NCBI GenBank assembly: GCA_003260075.1
Contig: QLIY01000052.1
Location: forward strand, 131,902 to 195,901
From: Phallusia mammillata
Lineage: Eukaryota; Chordata; Ascidiacea; Phlebobranchia; Ascidiidae
DNA: 64,000 nt
Reading direction: 5' to 3'
Shown: positions 37,053-47,802 of the stretch, piece after piece
How the letters are laid out: each line of letters opens with the position of its first letter
Numbering within the stretch: the first letter of the stretch is position 1
Notes under the pieces: model-generated
Database searches by the model: none
Seen by the model: only the letters and a program-made list of their open reading frames with translations
What the model was told of the DNA's origin: nothing
Translations under genes and position numbers: made by a program

Positions 37053-37365
37053 CCATGGTTTTATCATGCATCATTTCTGCAAGTTCAAAAAAGCAAATAT
37101 GTTGTGATCGGCATCATGTAAGGATTTGCGAGGATAAGCAGTGGAGTTTTGTGCAGCATTTGCTTGTTGCAATGAGATTGTTTCTTTTGAAATAGTTCTG
37201 TTACGCTTCCTTGTGAAATAAAGTATAAGCCCACTTACGTAACATAGGTCGTGCCTAGTGTTTTTTTTGCATACAGCTTCATCGACCGATTAGCACAATT
37301 TTGGCTTACTCTGACATAAATTTGACCTCTACAAGCTTTGTTGAAATGCCCAATAATATTAATTT

Positions 37366-37554
37366 ATGTATCTGGACACTTTAAACTGTTACACAATAAA
37401 ATTTTTGTTAAACCGACTTGAAAAGGCTTTAGACTATGCTTCTTCCCAAAACATGTTTCGGCCACCTGATTTCTTTTCTTCTGATTACCCTGCGCCACAG
37501 GTTATCACAGATGAAAATGACCCATTAGGTTTGTTTGGAAATCCGCGTGTCTGA
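37366..37554 (+). CDS. Orphan coding-like reading frame between GTF2H4 and MTF2
   Basis: A 62-codon frame whose last about 45 residues look coding by composition: KALDYASSQNMFRPPDFF, a Ser/Asp/Tyr-Pro stretch and ITDENDPLGLFGNPRV before TGA at 37552-37554. An acceptor-like AG lies just before the Ala codon at 37426, so it may be the last exon of a short gene rather than start at the ATG at 37366. No partner exon was found and no family recognised. Confidence 0.3.
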   Translation: MYLDTLNCYTIKFLLNRLEKALDYASSQNMFRPPDFFSSDYPAPQVITDENDPLGLFGNPRV

Positions 37555-37684
37555 AATTAAACCTTGTTCGTAAACTTCATGAGCGATGAAACTTTGCATG
37601 GGGAGCGATTGCAACTTGGCGTGGAAGTTGTGTAGACCTAGTCCTAAGCTTAGTGTTGACCAATTAGTAGGGTCGCTGTCGATT

Positions 37685-37742
37685 CTCTGGCGTAGTCAGT
37701 GGGTGTTCGATTCTCTGGCGTAGTCAGTGGGTGTTCGAGTCT
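37685..37742 (+). repeat. Tandem duplication of a tRNA-promoter-like segment
   Basis: The segment gattctctggcgtagtcagt, with its following gggtgttc, occurs twice in a row. The sequence TGGCGTAGTCAGTGG resembles a pol III A box and GTTCGAGTC fits the B-box consensus. Spacing is too short for a tRNA, so a SINE remnant is more likely than a functional RNA gene. Confidence 0.35.
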
Positions 37743-38576
37743 CGAGTCATGTCCACATTAATAAGAAAAATAGAGAATTAAACTGCTGTTGCGTTGTAAA
37801 ACTCGGCAATCAGCAGCAGTATTTTTCAGCCTAAACGCTACAAGGAAAATCATGTGTAAGTACTTTTTTAACAATCAAACTTTGATGAAATCCTGCACTG
37901 ATTCGATTCTATCTTTTTACTACCAGTGCTGTTCGGCGATAAAACGACACCTAACCGTAAAAAAGTAAAATTTGTTCAATTTTACTTCTATGTTTTGTTT
38001 AGAAACTGGAATTGTGGCTGCGACGAGACTATTTTTATTTTATCGAAAGGCGCGAGATATTCTTTTTTTTCCAATGGCCATGAAGTTGTAACTTGTAAGA
38101 TACAGTTTTCCATTTGCAGAAAAGTGAGACAGTCACACATTACCTGTGTTTTAGGTCGATCATCTGTTATTGTGTCAAATTCTTTTGCAAAAATTAACGA
38201 AGCAAAAACAGTAAAATCGTAATAACGTAACTTACTGGTAATGCAAATTCCAGTATTATGTACATACTTCGTCAGTCGTCACTCGTCACCGTCACGTTAT
38301 TTGAATTCTGTACGCAAGTAGTAGAGGGCCGTGGCAGTTAGAACTGTAAGCAATAGGGTTTGTTTGCCATATACGTTTTTGAGAATGTAAAGATTCATTA
38401 TAGGATCTATTGCCAAACTTTTGCACCGAAAAATGAAGTGTATCAATGTCAATGATTATCAGAAAATTTGACCTTTCCATTGACTATTAGCCTCAAACTA
38501 TCAGTTTCAGTAGAATTTACTGAATATCAAACAAAATTAAACCCCTCTGCCCACTTTGTTTCTTTTTAGATATTAT

Positions 38577-41500
38577 ATGATAGATTGTAGTAAAAATTAC
38601 AAAAAAATATTCAGTATGGTCAGAAGTAAAGCTGGAGGCCTGACCCCAAGCAAAGCTCAGCCCATATTCGAAAATCATGTGTCACAGAACAACAGGCCTA
38701 ATGGAAAATTATCAGTGTTTCAATCTGGAAGTTATACCAAATTCGGCGCAACTGTAAATACAAAAGACTTGGGGAACTTCTTTAAAACCAGTTCCGGGCC
38801 TGAAATTAGAAAATCGAGAAATGACATTCAGCACCTGTTTCAGGATCACTCCATTAAACATTTAAAGAACAAAAGCCTTTCACCACTCAAACACACCAAT
38901 GGCTTGTCAAATAACTCTTGCTTCAGTTCACCGAATACGAATAAGATAAAAAGTCCTGAGTCAAGCCCCTTAAAGGATAAGACTGGTCAAAGCTACTACC
39001 ACATTTCAAGAATGAAAGTTCAGCCAGCTTTGTATCGAAAAATGTTTGGCATTTTTAAAGAAGAAAGTGATGTCTTGGCTCGCTGGTCTGATGGCCTTTA
39101 CTACTTAGGGACAGTATATAAGGTAAGTGAAGTCTAAAAAAAGACAAGTAAAAAAATTTGAAAAATGAACTACGGATATTGCACTGACTTGGCTTATAAG
39201 GTCTCATCAGTGCAGCTAGTGACAAAACGTAGGCTATGTTGGCTGGTGTAGCCATCTAAATGGCAAAGCAACTGTTTAGGAACCAAAGCAATGTCAGCTC
39301 ATTGTAATTGAGTTATTGTATTAAAATTTGTACAGAATAGTATTATATTTATAAATGAAATGGCTACCACAATTAAACTAAAACCAAAGTTGATGCAATG
39401 CAGGTTACCATTGTTTGAGCTTAAGGTTGGACTGTTATCTAAAAGAGTAATAAAAATCACATATGTTTACTCTTTTTTAACTCCTGGTTATAGGTTGATG
39501 ATCTCAAGCATCAGTGTCATGTTCAGTTTGAAGACAAGTCAATATCTGCTGTCCACTTCAAAGACATGCAGTTGCTGAACAATGGCAAAAGTGATGATGA
39601 TGATGATGATGGTGAAGACAGTGCAAAAGTTATTTCTGAAGAGTTGGACTCTGATGTAACTTGTACCTTATGTCGCGATGGAAAATCGGATCCACCAAAT
39701 GAAATAGTGTTGTGTGATAAGTGTGGACAAGGTATACTAAATTTAATATCTATGACAAAAACATTTACTTATATTTTTGTGTTGTTCAGGGTGCCTCTGT
39801 GGTACCAATGAATGTTCTTGCAGCTGCATATGGCTTAACAATAATTTACAGTAAATTAGAATGAGCAAAACAACATTACAGGTTTGGGCTAGCCCATGAC
39901 TAAAATGTCTCCCCCCCCCCCGGATCCACCAAATGAAATAGTGTTGTGTGATAAGTGTGGACAAGGTATCCAAATTCAATATCTATGACAAAAACATTTA
40001 CTTATATTTTTGTGTTGGCCCCCCCCCCGTTCTTGCAGCTGCATATGGCTTAACAATCCCTGTATGTTATGAAACAGACCTACTGTACAGTAAATTAACA
40101 GTAAATTAAAATGAGCAAAACAACATTACAGGTTTAGGCTAGCCCATGACTAAAATGTCTTTCATACACAACTTTATACACTTGCATTAAAATTTAAGAT
40201 TTTTGTAAATTTAGGTTTTTAAAAAATACTTAAAAATTGCAATGTTTAGCATCAAATTTTAGACATAGTATGAATCCTAAAAAAGGATGTCACTCCTTGA
40301 ATATTTCGATATTGCTAATTTTTAGGATATCATCAGCAATGTCATGCTCCTTCCATTGATACCTCAGTGCTACATGAGGAGGATGTACCCTGGCAATGTA
40401 GAACTTGTGTATTTGCTGCTGTTGCCAAAAGGGGTGGTGCTGAATCTGAAGGGCCAGCAGGTAACATCAGTTTTGAACAATTACAACTGCTCCTATTTTT
40501 TAGAAATATTTGTGCCAAGTAAAGTAGTAGTTAGTAGGGCCAAAAGTAGGATTGACACTAACAGCTTAAATATGTTTTTAAGCCGCTGCACTAAAAGTCA
40601 TGAAACAAGTCCTTCCATATGATATTTCTTCACTGTCTTGGTGTAAAGGACATAAAGTCAATACTGAAGAGGTACTTGTATAGTAAGCCCAAATCCATGT
40701 TTCCTAGCCCTTGCTGCACTAAACATGCATTGATTTAGGTTTATTGTTATTGTGGTGGCCCTGGCGATTGGTATTTAAAAATGCTACAATGTTGTCGATG
40801 TCAACAGTGGTTCCATGAAGGTAAATACTTGTTGTATTTATAAACTAGAATACAGAACATTTTAAAATAACATTCAGGAAGTGCTTTCCATTAAAATCAG
40901 CCTACAATTGTTTTTGGAGCAATGCATGTATATGCTCGTGCAGTATGTATAGTTTTTATTGTGTGTGCACCACCAGTTTCTTTTTCAAAAAGGAATACAA
41001 TAAGAGGGTAACACTTACATGTAAAACTACTTTAAAGCGATTGTTAGTTAGAGAACCACTTTCATATTGTTATTAAATGTACCAAATTAATGCAGTGACC
41101 TTTAACATACAGTCATGACATTTACATTTTTTAGCTACCTTGCCAAACTTTTCTCTCTATTTTAGCTTGTATCCAATGTTTGAAAACCGCTATACTCTAC
41201 GGAGATCGTTTTTATATCTTTGTGTGTGCCTTGTGCAATGAAGGAGAGGAGTATGTGCATAGATTGCCCATGAGGTGGTGAGTATCATACCTGTATCTGT
41301 CACAAAATGTTTAGGTCATTTAGTAACATTTCAAAAACAGCAAGGGTAGTATGTTGGAAGTAAAGTCTAATCTATATTTTTGTAGGGTGGATGTTGTCCA
41401 TCTTGTCTTGTACAATGTCACGATTGCCAAAACCTTAAAATACTATGATTTCTATGGGGCAATAATGCCATTCTTTGCACAGAACTGGGAGTCACTGCAA

Positions 41501-44500
41501 CTTGGAGATGTAAGTCTTTAAAAAAATGCTGCAATCCATAGCTGTTTCTGTTCCAGCACTTAACATTTTTGTTTGTGAATATCTTGCTTTAATACAAGGA
41601 TTTTAAAAAATGACACTTTTTTAATATTGTTTTTTTAAAATTTTCTTTGCGACTTTTTTTGGATAAACTGTGAAATCAATATTAAAACTGAGTGTGTATA
41701 TTTTCTTACAGCTTGTTCATGAAGCATCTACGAGAAGCCAGTTGAAAGACAGGGTTATAGAAACACTTCAAAATAATAGAACCAGGTATAATGTACATTA
41801 TTTTTTAAACTTTGTAGAAGTTTCTTTGAAATACAGTACGGTCTGTAATTAAAAAAGGTATGTAATAACATAATTATGGTACATAAATAAAAAAGTATAG
41901 TTACTGTCTTAAAAAGCACAATTACGACAAAACATTTTCGGTTTCTTACCAAAAAGTATGATGTCCTGCATGGGTTGTCGCCAATCCAATCGACCTGCTT
42001 TGGCGATGCTCTGTTTGTAGCAGTAGAAAAAATGTAACCACGAACAGGAAGTTAAACAATGCGCTGCAAAATGCCAGGATTTGATTGATTTTTGGAGTGT
42101 TTGAAAGAAAACGAGTTCGCGTGTGAAGGCTGTTTTTTTTGAAAAAACAACACAAACAAGCAAAAAAAAAAACGAAAACAAAACCAGCAAAGCTAAAGTT
42201 AAACAAAAGTACTTGAATATCCTACCTTGTTTACCACGCGTGCCAGGGTTGCTGCTAACTTTCCATTGGCCAAAACTTTAATATTCATGCATGTTATACA
42301 GTTATGACGCTAGAACTATCCAACTCGTTCTATACGCACTAGTTTTTATATAGGAGACAACATTTTATTGTTAAAATAAAATATTCAGCGATCAACCTAA
42401 TTGAACGAGAACAAAACAGTATTGTTTCTCGGGCTGAACGCATTTTCAGTTTCTTTGAACAACATATTTCTTAGGATCAGTGGTGGGATTCAGCCGGTTC
42501 GCACTGGTTCTATAGAACCGTCTCACGAAATTTTATGAGATCAGCGAACCGGCTATCATTACTGGTTACTGTCAACTGTAACAGAACCGGCTGCAAAATA
42601 TGACTTTTGTGATAGAACCGGCTGTAAAAAAATTAAATCCCACCTTAGGATGCAATTCATTCTTGTGCCTTACCTTAAAAGCAAGCAGTGGCAACAAGTA
42701 TATGATGCTTATGGACAGATTTCAATGTGGGAGCGAAACAAAAAAGGCAAAGATGAGTTGGGGCCTACGTACCCGTTCGCCCCCCGTTCCCCCATCAGTG
42801 AGTGTACCCAGCTGCGGGTTAATCAATGACGAGTTGCTGGCGTCAATGGATCTACGTCATGGCTCAGTTTTATTAAGGTAAGTTTGAACGAATGTATCTG
42901 TATGTGCTGTTTTGTGCGAAGCAAACTTCTCATTCCGGCGTTAGCGTTGTCTGTCGCAGTTTTTTTTCATTAGACTGTATTCACTTTTTTTAAAGTGTAT
43001 CGAAGTTTCGTTTGGCCGAGCCATTATTATGGGCAATTTCGGCCCGAACTTAGTTAATATGTGGGCATCATGTTTGATTGCAGTAGAGTTGTTTGCAAAG
43101 TATTTATTGTTTTGTACAGTTCGTACAATGTATTTGTCCTAAACGACTTAACTTGCGTTAAATAGAATTGGTAGTGGCAGTTATAATTTTTTGTATTGGA
43201 GCCACTGATTCGGTGTCGTTAAACTTATTGCCACAAACCCCTTTGTGGAAACAAACGGGCTAAAATCCATCCTGCAAGTGTTCCGTTTCATCGTGCAGAA
43301 GGGTAAACAGAGTTGATGACCGGCTTAATTTAAACCAGCGGTTCTCAGCCTTTTTGCCTTTGCGCACCCTTTTCGATACTCTTCAAGCTAATCGCGGACC
43401 CCTGTGAAGGCTTTGGTGTTTTTTTGTCTTTTTTTTATTACCAAGCAATCAAAACAGGGTGCAGAATACACAAACCACGTTTGGTTTAGTACCAAAATTT
43501 AAATCGCTTTGTCTGGGTTGCGACATCGGAAATCAACAAGAAAGACCATTGCGCTGTGATTGGACGTTGCTTGTCACTGACAATCTATACCTCTGTTGCA
43601 TCACAATGGGGTTTATATGTTCCATTTTGGTTTTTTGTCAATGAAGAATGTTTTAAACAAGTTTCATGCTACTTTTAAACGCTGAAACTTTTTTTAAAAT
43701 AGCGCTTTATGAATCTCCATGTGTGCAAAATTAGGAAGTTGTCGTGGACCCGCTAAAAACGCTATGCGGACCCCCGGTTGAGAACCACTGATTTAAACTG
43801 TCACGGAAAATGGAGTGTTTTCTTCAATTTTATGTTAACTTCACCTTGTCGCAAAATTTTTGGAATTGGTTTGGTTTGATGAATGTTTTGTTTTGTCGTG
43901 TATGCGAAGTGGCCGAACCAAAAATCATCATCAGTTATGTTTTTAGTGATTCTCCTACTCCCCTTAAACGCAGCGCCCCGGGTGATCAGGGATCGCCAAC
44001 ACCGAAGAAAAAGAAAGAATCAATCGAGGTAAGAATAGGAAACTGTAATGTAAGGAGGTTCAATTTATGACTATATACTACAAAAATTAAAAAAAGGGTT
44101 TATATTGACCGATAGTACGTACACTATCTAGAAAACAAATTCATTGTGTGTGGAAAAGATTTTCATCCCAAATTTTTGCTTGTTGGTTGGAGTCTAGGTT
44201 TGTTTTTGAATCGAAACAATCACAAATACATTCTTTCTACATAACTTTACACTCTAAAAATATGCGCTTTGCTGAACAACATCTGAATAATGGTTCCTTT
44301 TTTTTCATTTGTAGGGCGAGTGGACGTCAAAAAACTTGTTGGACAACTTCCACGACACTTCTAATGACAATATATTTGACAGGTATGTCAGGAGACAGAC
44401 AATGTATTACCGATTTGATATAATTTAAGTGCAAACGCCGACCTTTATTTCGACACGGTTGGAACCGCTCGATTAATTGCAATGTACATAATTTTTATTA

Positions 44501-45947
44501 TTGCCCCGAAGTCTGCACATCTAAGCTACTAAGATTTGTTAATTGGCTATGTTTAAGTTATGTCCTTGTCTTTGTCGGCAGATTTTCGTTTGGATCCCGT
44601 CGGAGCTCCGTCAAATCTTCCGAAACTTCCACTAGGTACAGTATAAAATCACACCAAAGTTAGAATTTATAATTGACTAGATTTTTTAACTAGACGCTGC
44701 TGTCATAAGCAAATATTTACAATAAAACACTGCCACATGATTTGGTCACAAAAACGTACTTTTGAAAATCAAAAAAATCAAATTATTTAATTCAAAAACA
44801 ATATTGCGACTAATCTATAGTAAGACACAATATCTCGAGTTTGCTTGGTGAAACAGAAATGAAATTTCCTATTGTAAAAGACCCGAAACTCAAAACATTA
44901 TTACAGCGTTGAAGAAATGCCAAAGCGTCGGAGAGGACGACCCCGCAAAGACCAGGTTGTTCCTCCAAAACCGAATGGAACTCGGGGACGTGGAAGGCCA
45001 TCTAGTGGTGGAGTGAAACTGAAACGACGTAAACGCCAGTCTTCGTTCAGCAGTGAAGCTTCAAGCAATATTCCAGTGGTTGACCTTTTGCGAGAATCCT
45101 CGTCGAATGGAGAAGTTGATCCATTTGCTTCAGCGTAAGTGTTAGGTTTTAACTTGGTTATGTTTGGCTGTGGCTTTTTAGTCAAAAATTTGTTTTTTGG
45201 TTTGGCTCTGTATTATTCTTGCTGTGTGAGAGAGATCCATCGCTCTGATTAGGATTTTGGGATGGTAGGTTACACGTTTTTCTGGCCCAAACTAATTGGT
45301 TCCATGGTACAGTGAAGGGTGGTCCAAGGGCGATATTAGGGTTTGGTATATGCTTGGCGGGCCACAAAGAAGAAACCTCTTAAAAGGACTGACGACCTAC
45401 ATATTATTACAACAAACCCATCTGCTAGCACTCAACTGTTTCAAAATGTGCTGATGTTTCCAACAAAGAGGAAATAAATGAAGACGTCTATATCTTCACA
45501 AAGAGCGCAAACGCGACTAATACCTTACAATGCATATTGACTTGCTATTGGACTATGAGCGTATTATTTGGGGCTGTGGCTACTAATAGTGTTCGCAGGC
45601 CGCACAAAAACAACCGGCGGGCCGCGCCCCAGTTTTTTGACCACCCTAGTATAGTGTTTCGTAATGGCACAGTAACTAAGCAACTTCGGCACCCCATATA
45701 ACTTGCTTGGCAACATTATTCAACTTTCTAATGTATTACCAGGCGGGATTCAAACGACAAAGATCTACGCCGTACGATGGCGCGCTATTTCGGAGCGGAA
45801 GGCCGCATTGCTTGTGGCGAACGATATCGGGTTTTAGCCAAGCGAGTTGTGAACGAACCCGGGGGTAAGTCCCCACGGGTGGAGTACCTTATCGAGTGGG
45901 AAGGATTCACTGCTCGCCAACTTCACGAGTCCACTCACTCACGTTGA
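38577..45947 (+). CDS. MTF2: Polycomb-like protein (MTF2/PHF19/PHF1 family), PRC2 accessory subunit
   Basis: PCL proteins recruit PRC2 (H3K27 methylation) to chromatin. Exons: 38577-39122, 39494-39731, 40326-40460, 40583-40671, 40739-40820, 41166-41277, 41386-41509, 41712-41785, 42719-42877, 43947-44028, 44315-44382, 44582-44635, 44907-45134 and 45743-45947. They sum to 2196 bases (731 aa); phases agree. Domains: basic N extension (about 1-155); Tudor (about 160-210, [15 protein letters not shown] and VQFEDKS); PHD1 (about 239-290, CTLC...CDKCGQGYHQQCH); PHD2 (about 338-388, [19 protein letters not shown]); winged-helix/EH region ([13 protein letters not shown] to SPPVPPSV); an AT-hook-like RRRGRPRK; and the C-terminal chromo-like domain ([19 protein letters not shown] to [10 protein letters not shown]). 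The Tudor cage residues (W, Y, F, D) are present. The start could also be the ATG at 38616. The vertebrate gene has three paralogues; this is probably the single pre-duplication orthologue. Confidence 0.95.
39685..40170. repeat. Partial duplicate of the MTF2 PHD1 exon end and intron, with two poly-C joins
   Basis: Bases 39922-40018 repeat the exon end and intron start at about 39689-39790, and 40029-40170 repeat about 39806-39910. Poly-C lies at 39911-39921 and 40019-40028. The duplicate exon piece sits in the intron after a correct donor at 39731, so it is not needed for the protein and is best read as the other allele inserted by assembly. Confidence 0.8.
42478..42643. mobile_element. Short hAT-like MITE (166 bp) in an MTF2 intron
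   Basis: Begins cagtggtgggattcagccgg and ends aaatcccac, with 8-bp duplication cttaggat at 42470-42477 and 42644-42651. The right terminus is about 5 bases shorter than the left, suggesting end erosion. The GGTTC...GAACC inner repeats can fold into a hairpin. A related left end occurs at 54470. Confidence 0.8.
43336..43790. mobile_element. hAT-like MITE (455 bp) in an MTF2 intron
   Basis: Ends cagcggttctcagcc and ggttgagaaccactg are inverted repeats; 8-bp duplication atttaaac at 43328-43335 and 43791-43798. Non-coding; same CAGNGGTTCTCAAC terminus class as the elements at 46623 and 63526. Confidence 0.9.
45315..45649. mobile_element. Probable hAT-like MITE (335 bp) in the last MTF2 intron
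   Basis: Left end aagggtggtc and right end gaccacccta pair over 9 bases. Flanks gtacagtg (45307-45314) and gtatagtg (45650-45657) match at 7 of 8, consistent with an older target duplication. Internal GGCGGGCC motifs appear near both ends. Confidence 0.65.
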
Positions 45948-46995
45948 TGCAGATTCGACCCTATATTGTTGTGCAAAATAGCGCCGGTGTTTGAAAGTTT
46001 GTTGCCTCATTTGCCCTATGGTATAAGTCTGCCTTGATTTTTGAATTCTGGATCAAGTACGCCAATATTTGGGTTGGGGTTGGGCCCCTTCCTTGATATA
46101 ATTCGATTATATGCTGCTTACATATTTTGCCACCTCGTCCAATATTGTTTATGTTTGTAGACAATGCGCAAGTTTCTTCACAGAGCCAATTCCTTGTTGC
46201 TTACCATCAGTAAAACAACAGCTACATTTGGCAATGTGCACTGTACCTGTCAAAATTATGTTCAAACAGAGTAAACAAAATTTCTACCCTTTTTAGGAGC
46301 CTTGTATATTCATTTAAGTATCATGCAAAAGTGCTTAAATTTGCTGAGTTAGAAGGCAATTTTTTTTCTGCCATTTTTCTACCTCGGCGGAAATCGGGTC
46401 AAATTTACAAACCTTGATATGTCATGTCGTTTGCTGCTGTTGCAGGGAGTCTTTTAACCTTTTATTGGACATTTATGGTTTGTCGGCAATAATGTTTTCC
46501 TTTTTCCTATATGCCTGTTATTGTGTGTTCTAGCGATTTATAAAGAACGCGGCTGCATAAAAGCATCGCCCAGGTTATAACTTGAGTTAATGAAGTCTCG
46601 GTACGTTTTTTAGATTCTAAAACAGTGGTTCCAACCTGGGGTTCGAGGACCCCCAAGGGATCCGTGAGATGGTTTGCGGGGGTCCGTGGAGGCAAACATT
46701 TGCAGTAGCATTAACAGCAGTACAATATTTTTAAGTTCCCAAACCGTTTTTACAATTCTGCATATGAGTGCAAATTACTGTTTAGCAAACACTTGGATCA
46801 GGAAAGTGATTGTTACCTCTATTGTGACATCACAATACACATTAGGTATAGAACTTATGCTTTGTTTCATTAACAATACACATTAGCAATAGAACCTATA
46901 AGTATTGTACACAAGAAAATTTATGTCTTTGTTGCATTGACTGCTACTGTACAGAAATGTATTGAGATTAAAGGACTGTGAAGGTTGATTGAATT

Positions 46996-47094
<99 letters not shown>

Positions 47095-47802
47095 ACATAA
47101 CAAGACTAAATTACGTTGGGGGTCCGCGGACCTATAAAATTTGTTAAAGGGGTCCATGACTACAAAAAGGTTGGGTACCACTGTTCTAAAACATTATAAA
47201 TCTGAACTTGGGCAACAGTCATAGCTAGGATTGCTATATTTGTCAGTGTAGTTCCGTGTTAAAAAGCATGGAATTACAGAACGGGGCTGTAACGTATAAT
47301 TGTTACGTCATATGAAATCCAGACAGTGATATCGGAACGAATAATTGTTAGACTTCAGATTTTTTACGTTATCCAATCTTGAGCTGATACTAATTGTGAA
47401 ACCTTTTGTTGCGAAAATTTGCACATCAGCAAGTTAATAAACTAGTGGGGTTTGGTGCTTCTTACACTATGTAAAAAAGCACAGTCACGGATTTAGTTGC
47501 ATCTTATAAAGCCTGTGAAAGGCAAAAAAAGATGTCTCAATTCTTTGAGCTGCAAAATCGACAGAACACACCATATGCTTTCTGTTTTTGCGCATGTAAT
47601 TACTAGTGCAACAATCAAAATAAAGCAAATATATCGGATAATTTGCGACAAAGTGTTTTGTCACCAACATCACGACGCTGGTCGGGTAACCAAAGATACA
47701 GCCTGCTTTATAACTCACTTTCCTGCCAGTACATCTCTTGGTCTGCTCGTTTAGCTTTTGCGGCAAACTCGTGATAGAAACCAACCAATCAGGAAACACC
47801 TT
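45948..47802. other. Convergent 3' interval MTF2 / LRR gene
   Basis: Contains MTF2 3' UTR, the MITE at 46623-47183 with a 96-base poly-C tract, and LRR-gene 3' UTR on the right. The poly-Gly frames read through the poly-C are artefacts. No further gene seen. Confidence 0.5.
46623..47183. mobile_element. hAT-like MITE containing a long poly-C tract
   Basis: Ends cagtggttccaacc and ggttgggtaccactg; 8-bp duplication ttctaaaa at 46615-46622 and 47184-47191. Subterminal GGGTCC...GGACC repeats match other members. The element's centre is occupied by about 96 C (46999-47094), probably a gap placeholder. Confidence 0.9.

Larger units (their letters stand above)
37053..38576. other. Interval GTF2H4 to MTF2
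   Basis: Holds the orphan frame (37.4 kb), a small tandem duplication at 37685-37745 and a T-rich acceptor-like tract (about 38545-38569) immediately before the first MTF2 coding exon. An AATAAA-type signal for GTF2H4 occurs near 37218. Nothing else recognised. Confidence 0.4.

Noticed and set aside
39922-39972. Second copy of the MTF2 PHD1 exon end as an alternative exon
   Set aside because: It begins directly after poly-C without an acceptor and duplicates the real exon end, so it is the other allele misplaced.
46999-47094. Poly-C tract as a biological G-quadruplex or i-motif element
   Set aside because: A pure run of 96 C with same-strand bias and duplicated flanks at sister tracts is better explained as an assembly fill.
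46883-47181. Open frames encoding long poly-glycine
   Set aside because: They exist only because of the poly-C tract inside a MITE, which is probably a gap placeholder.
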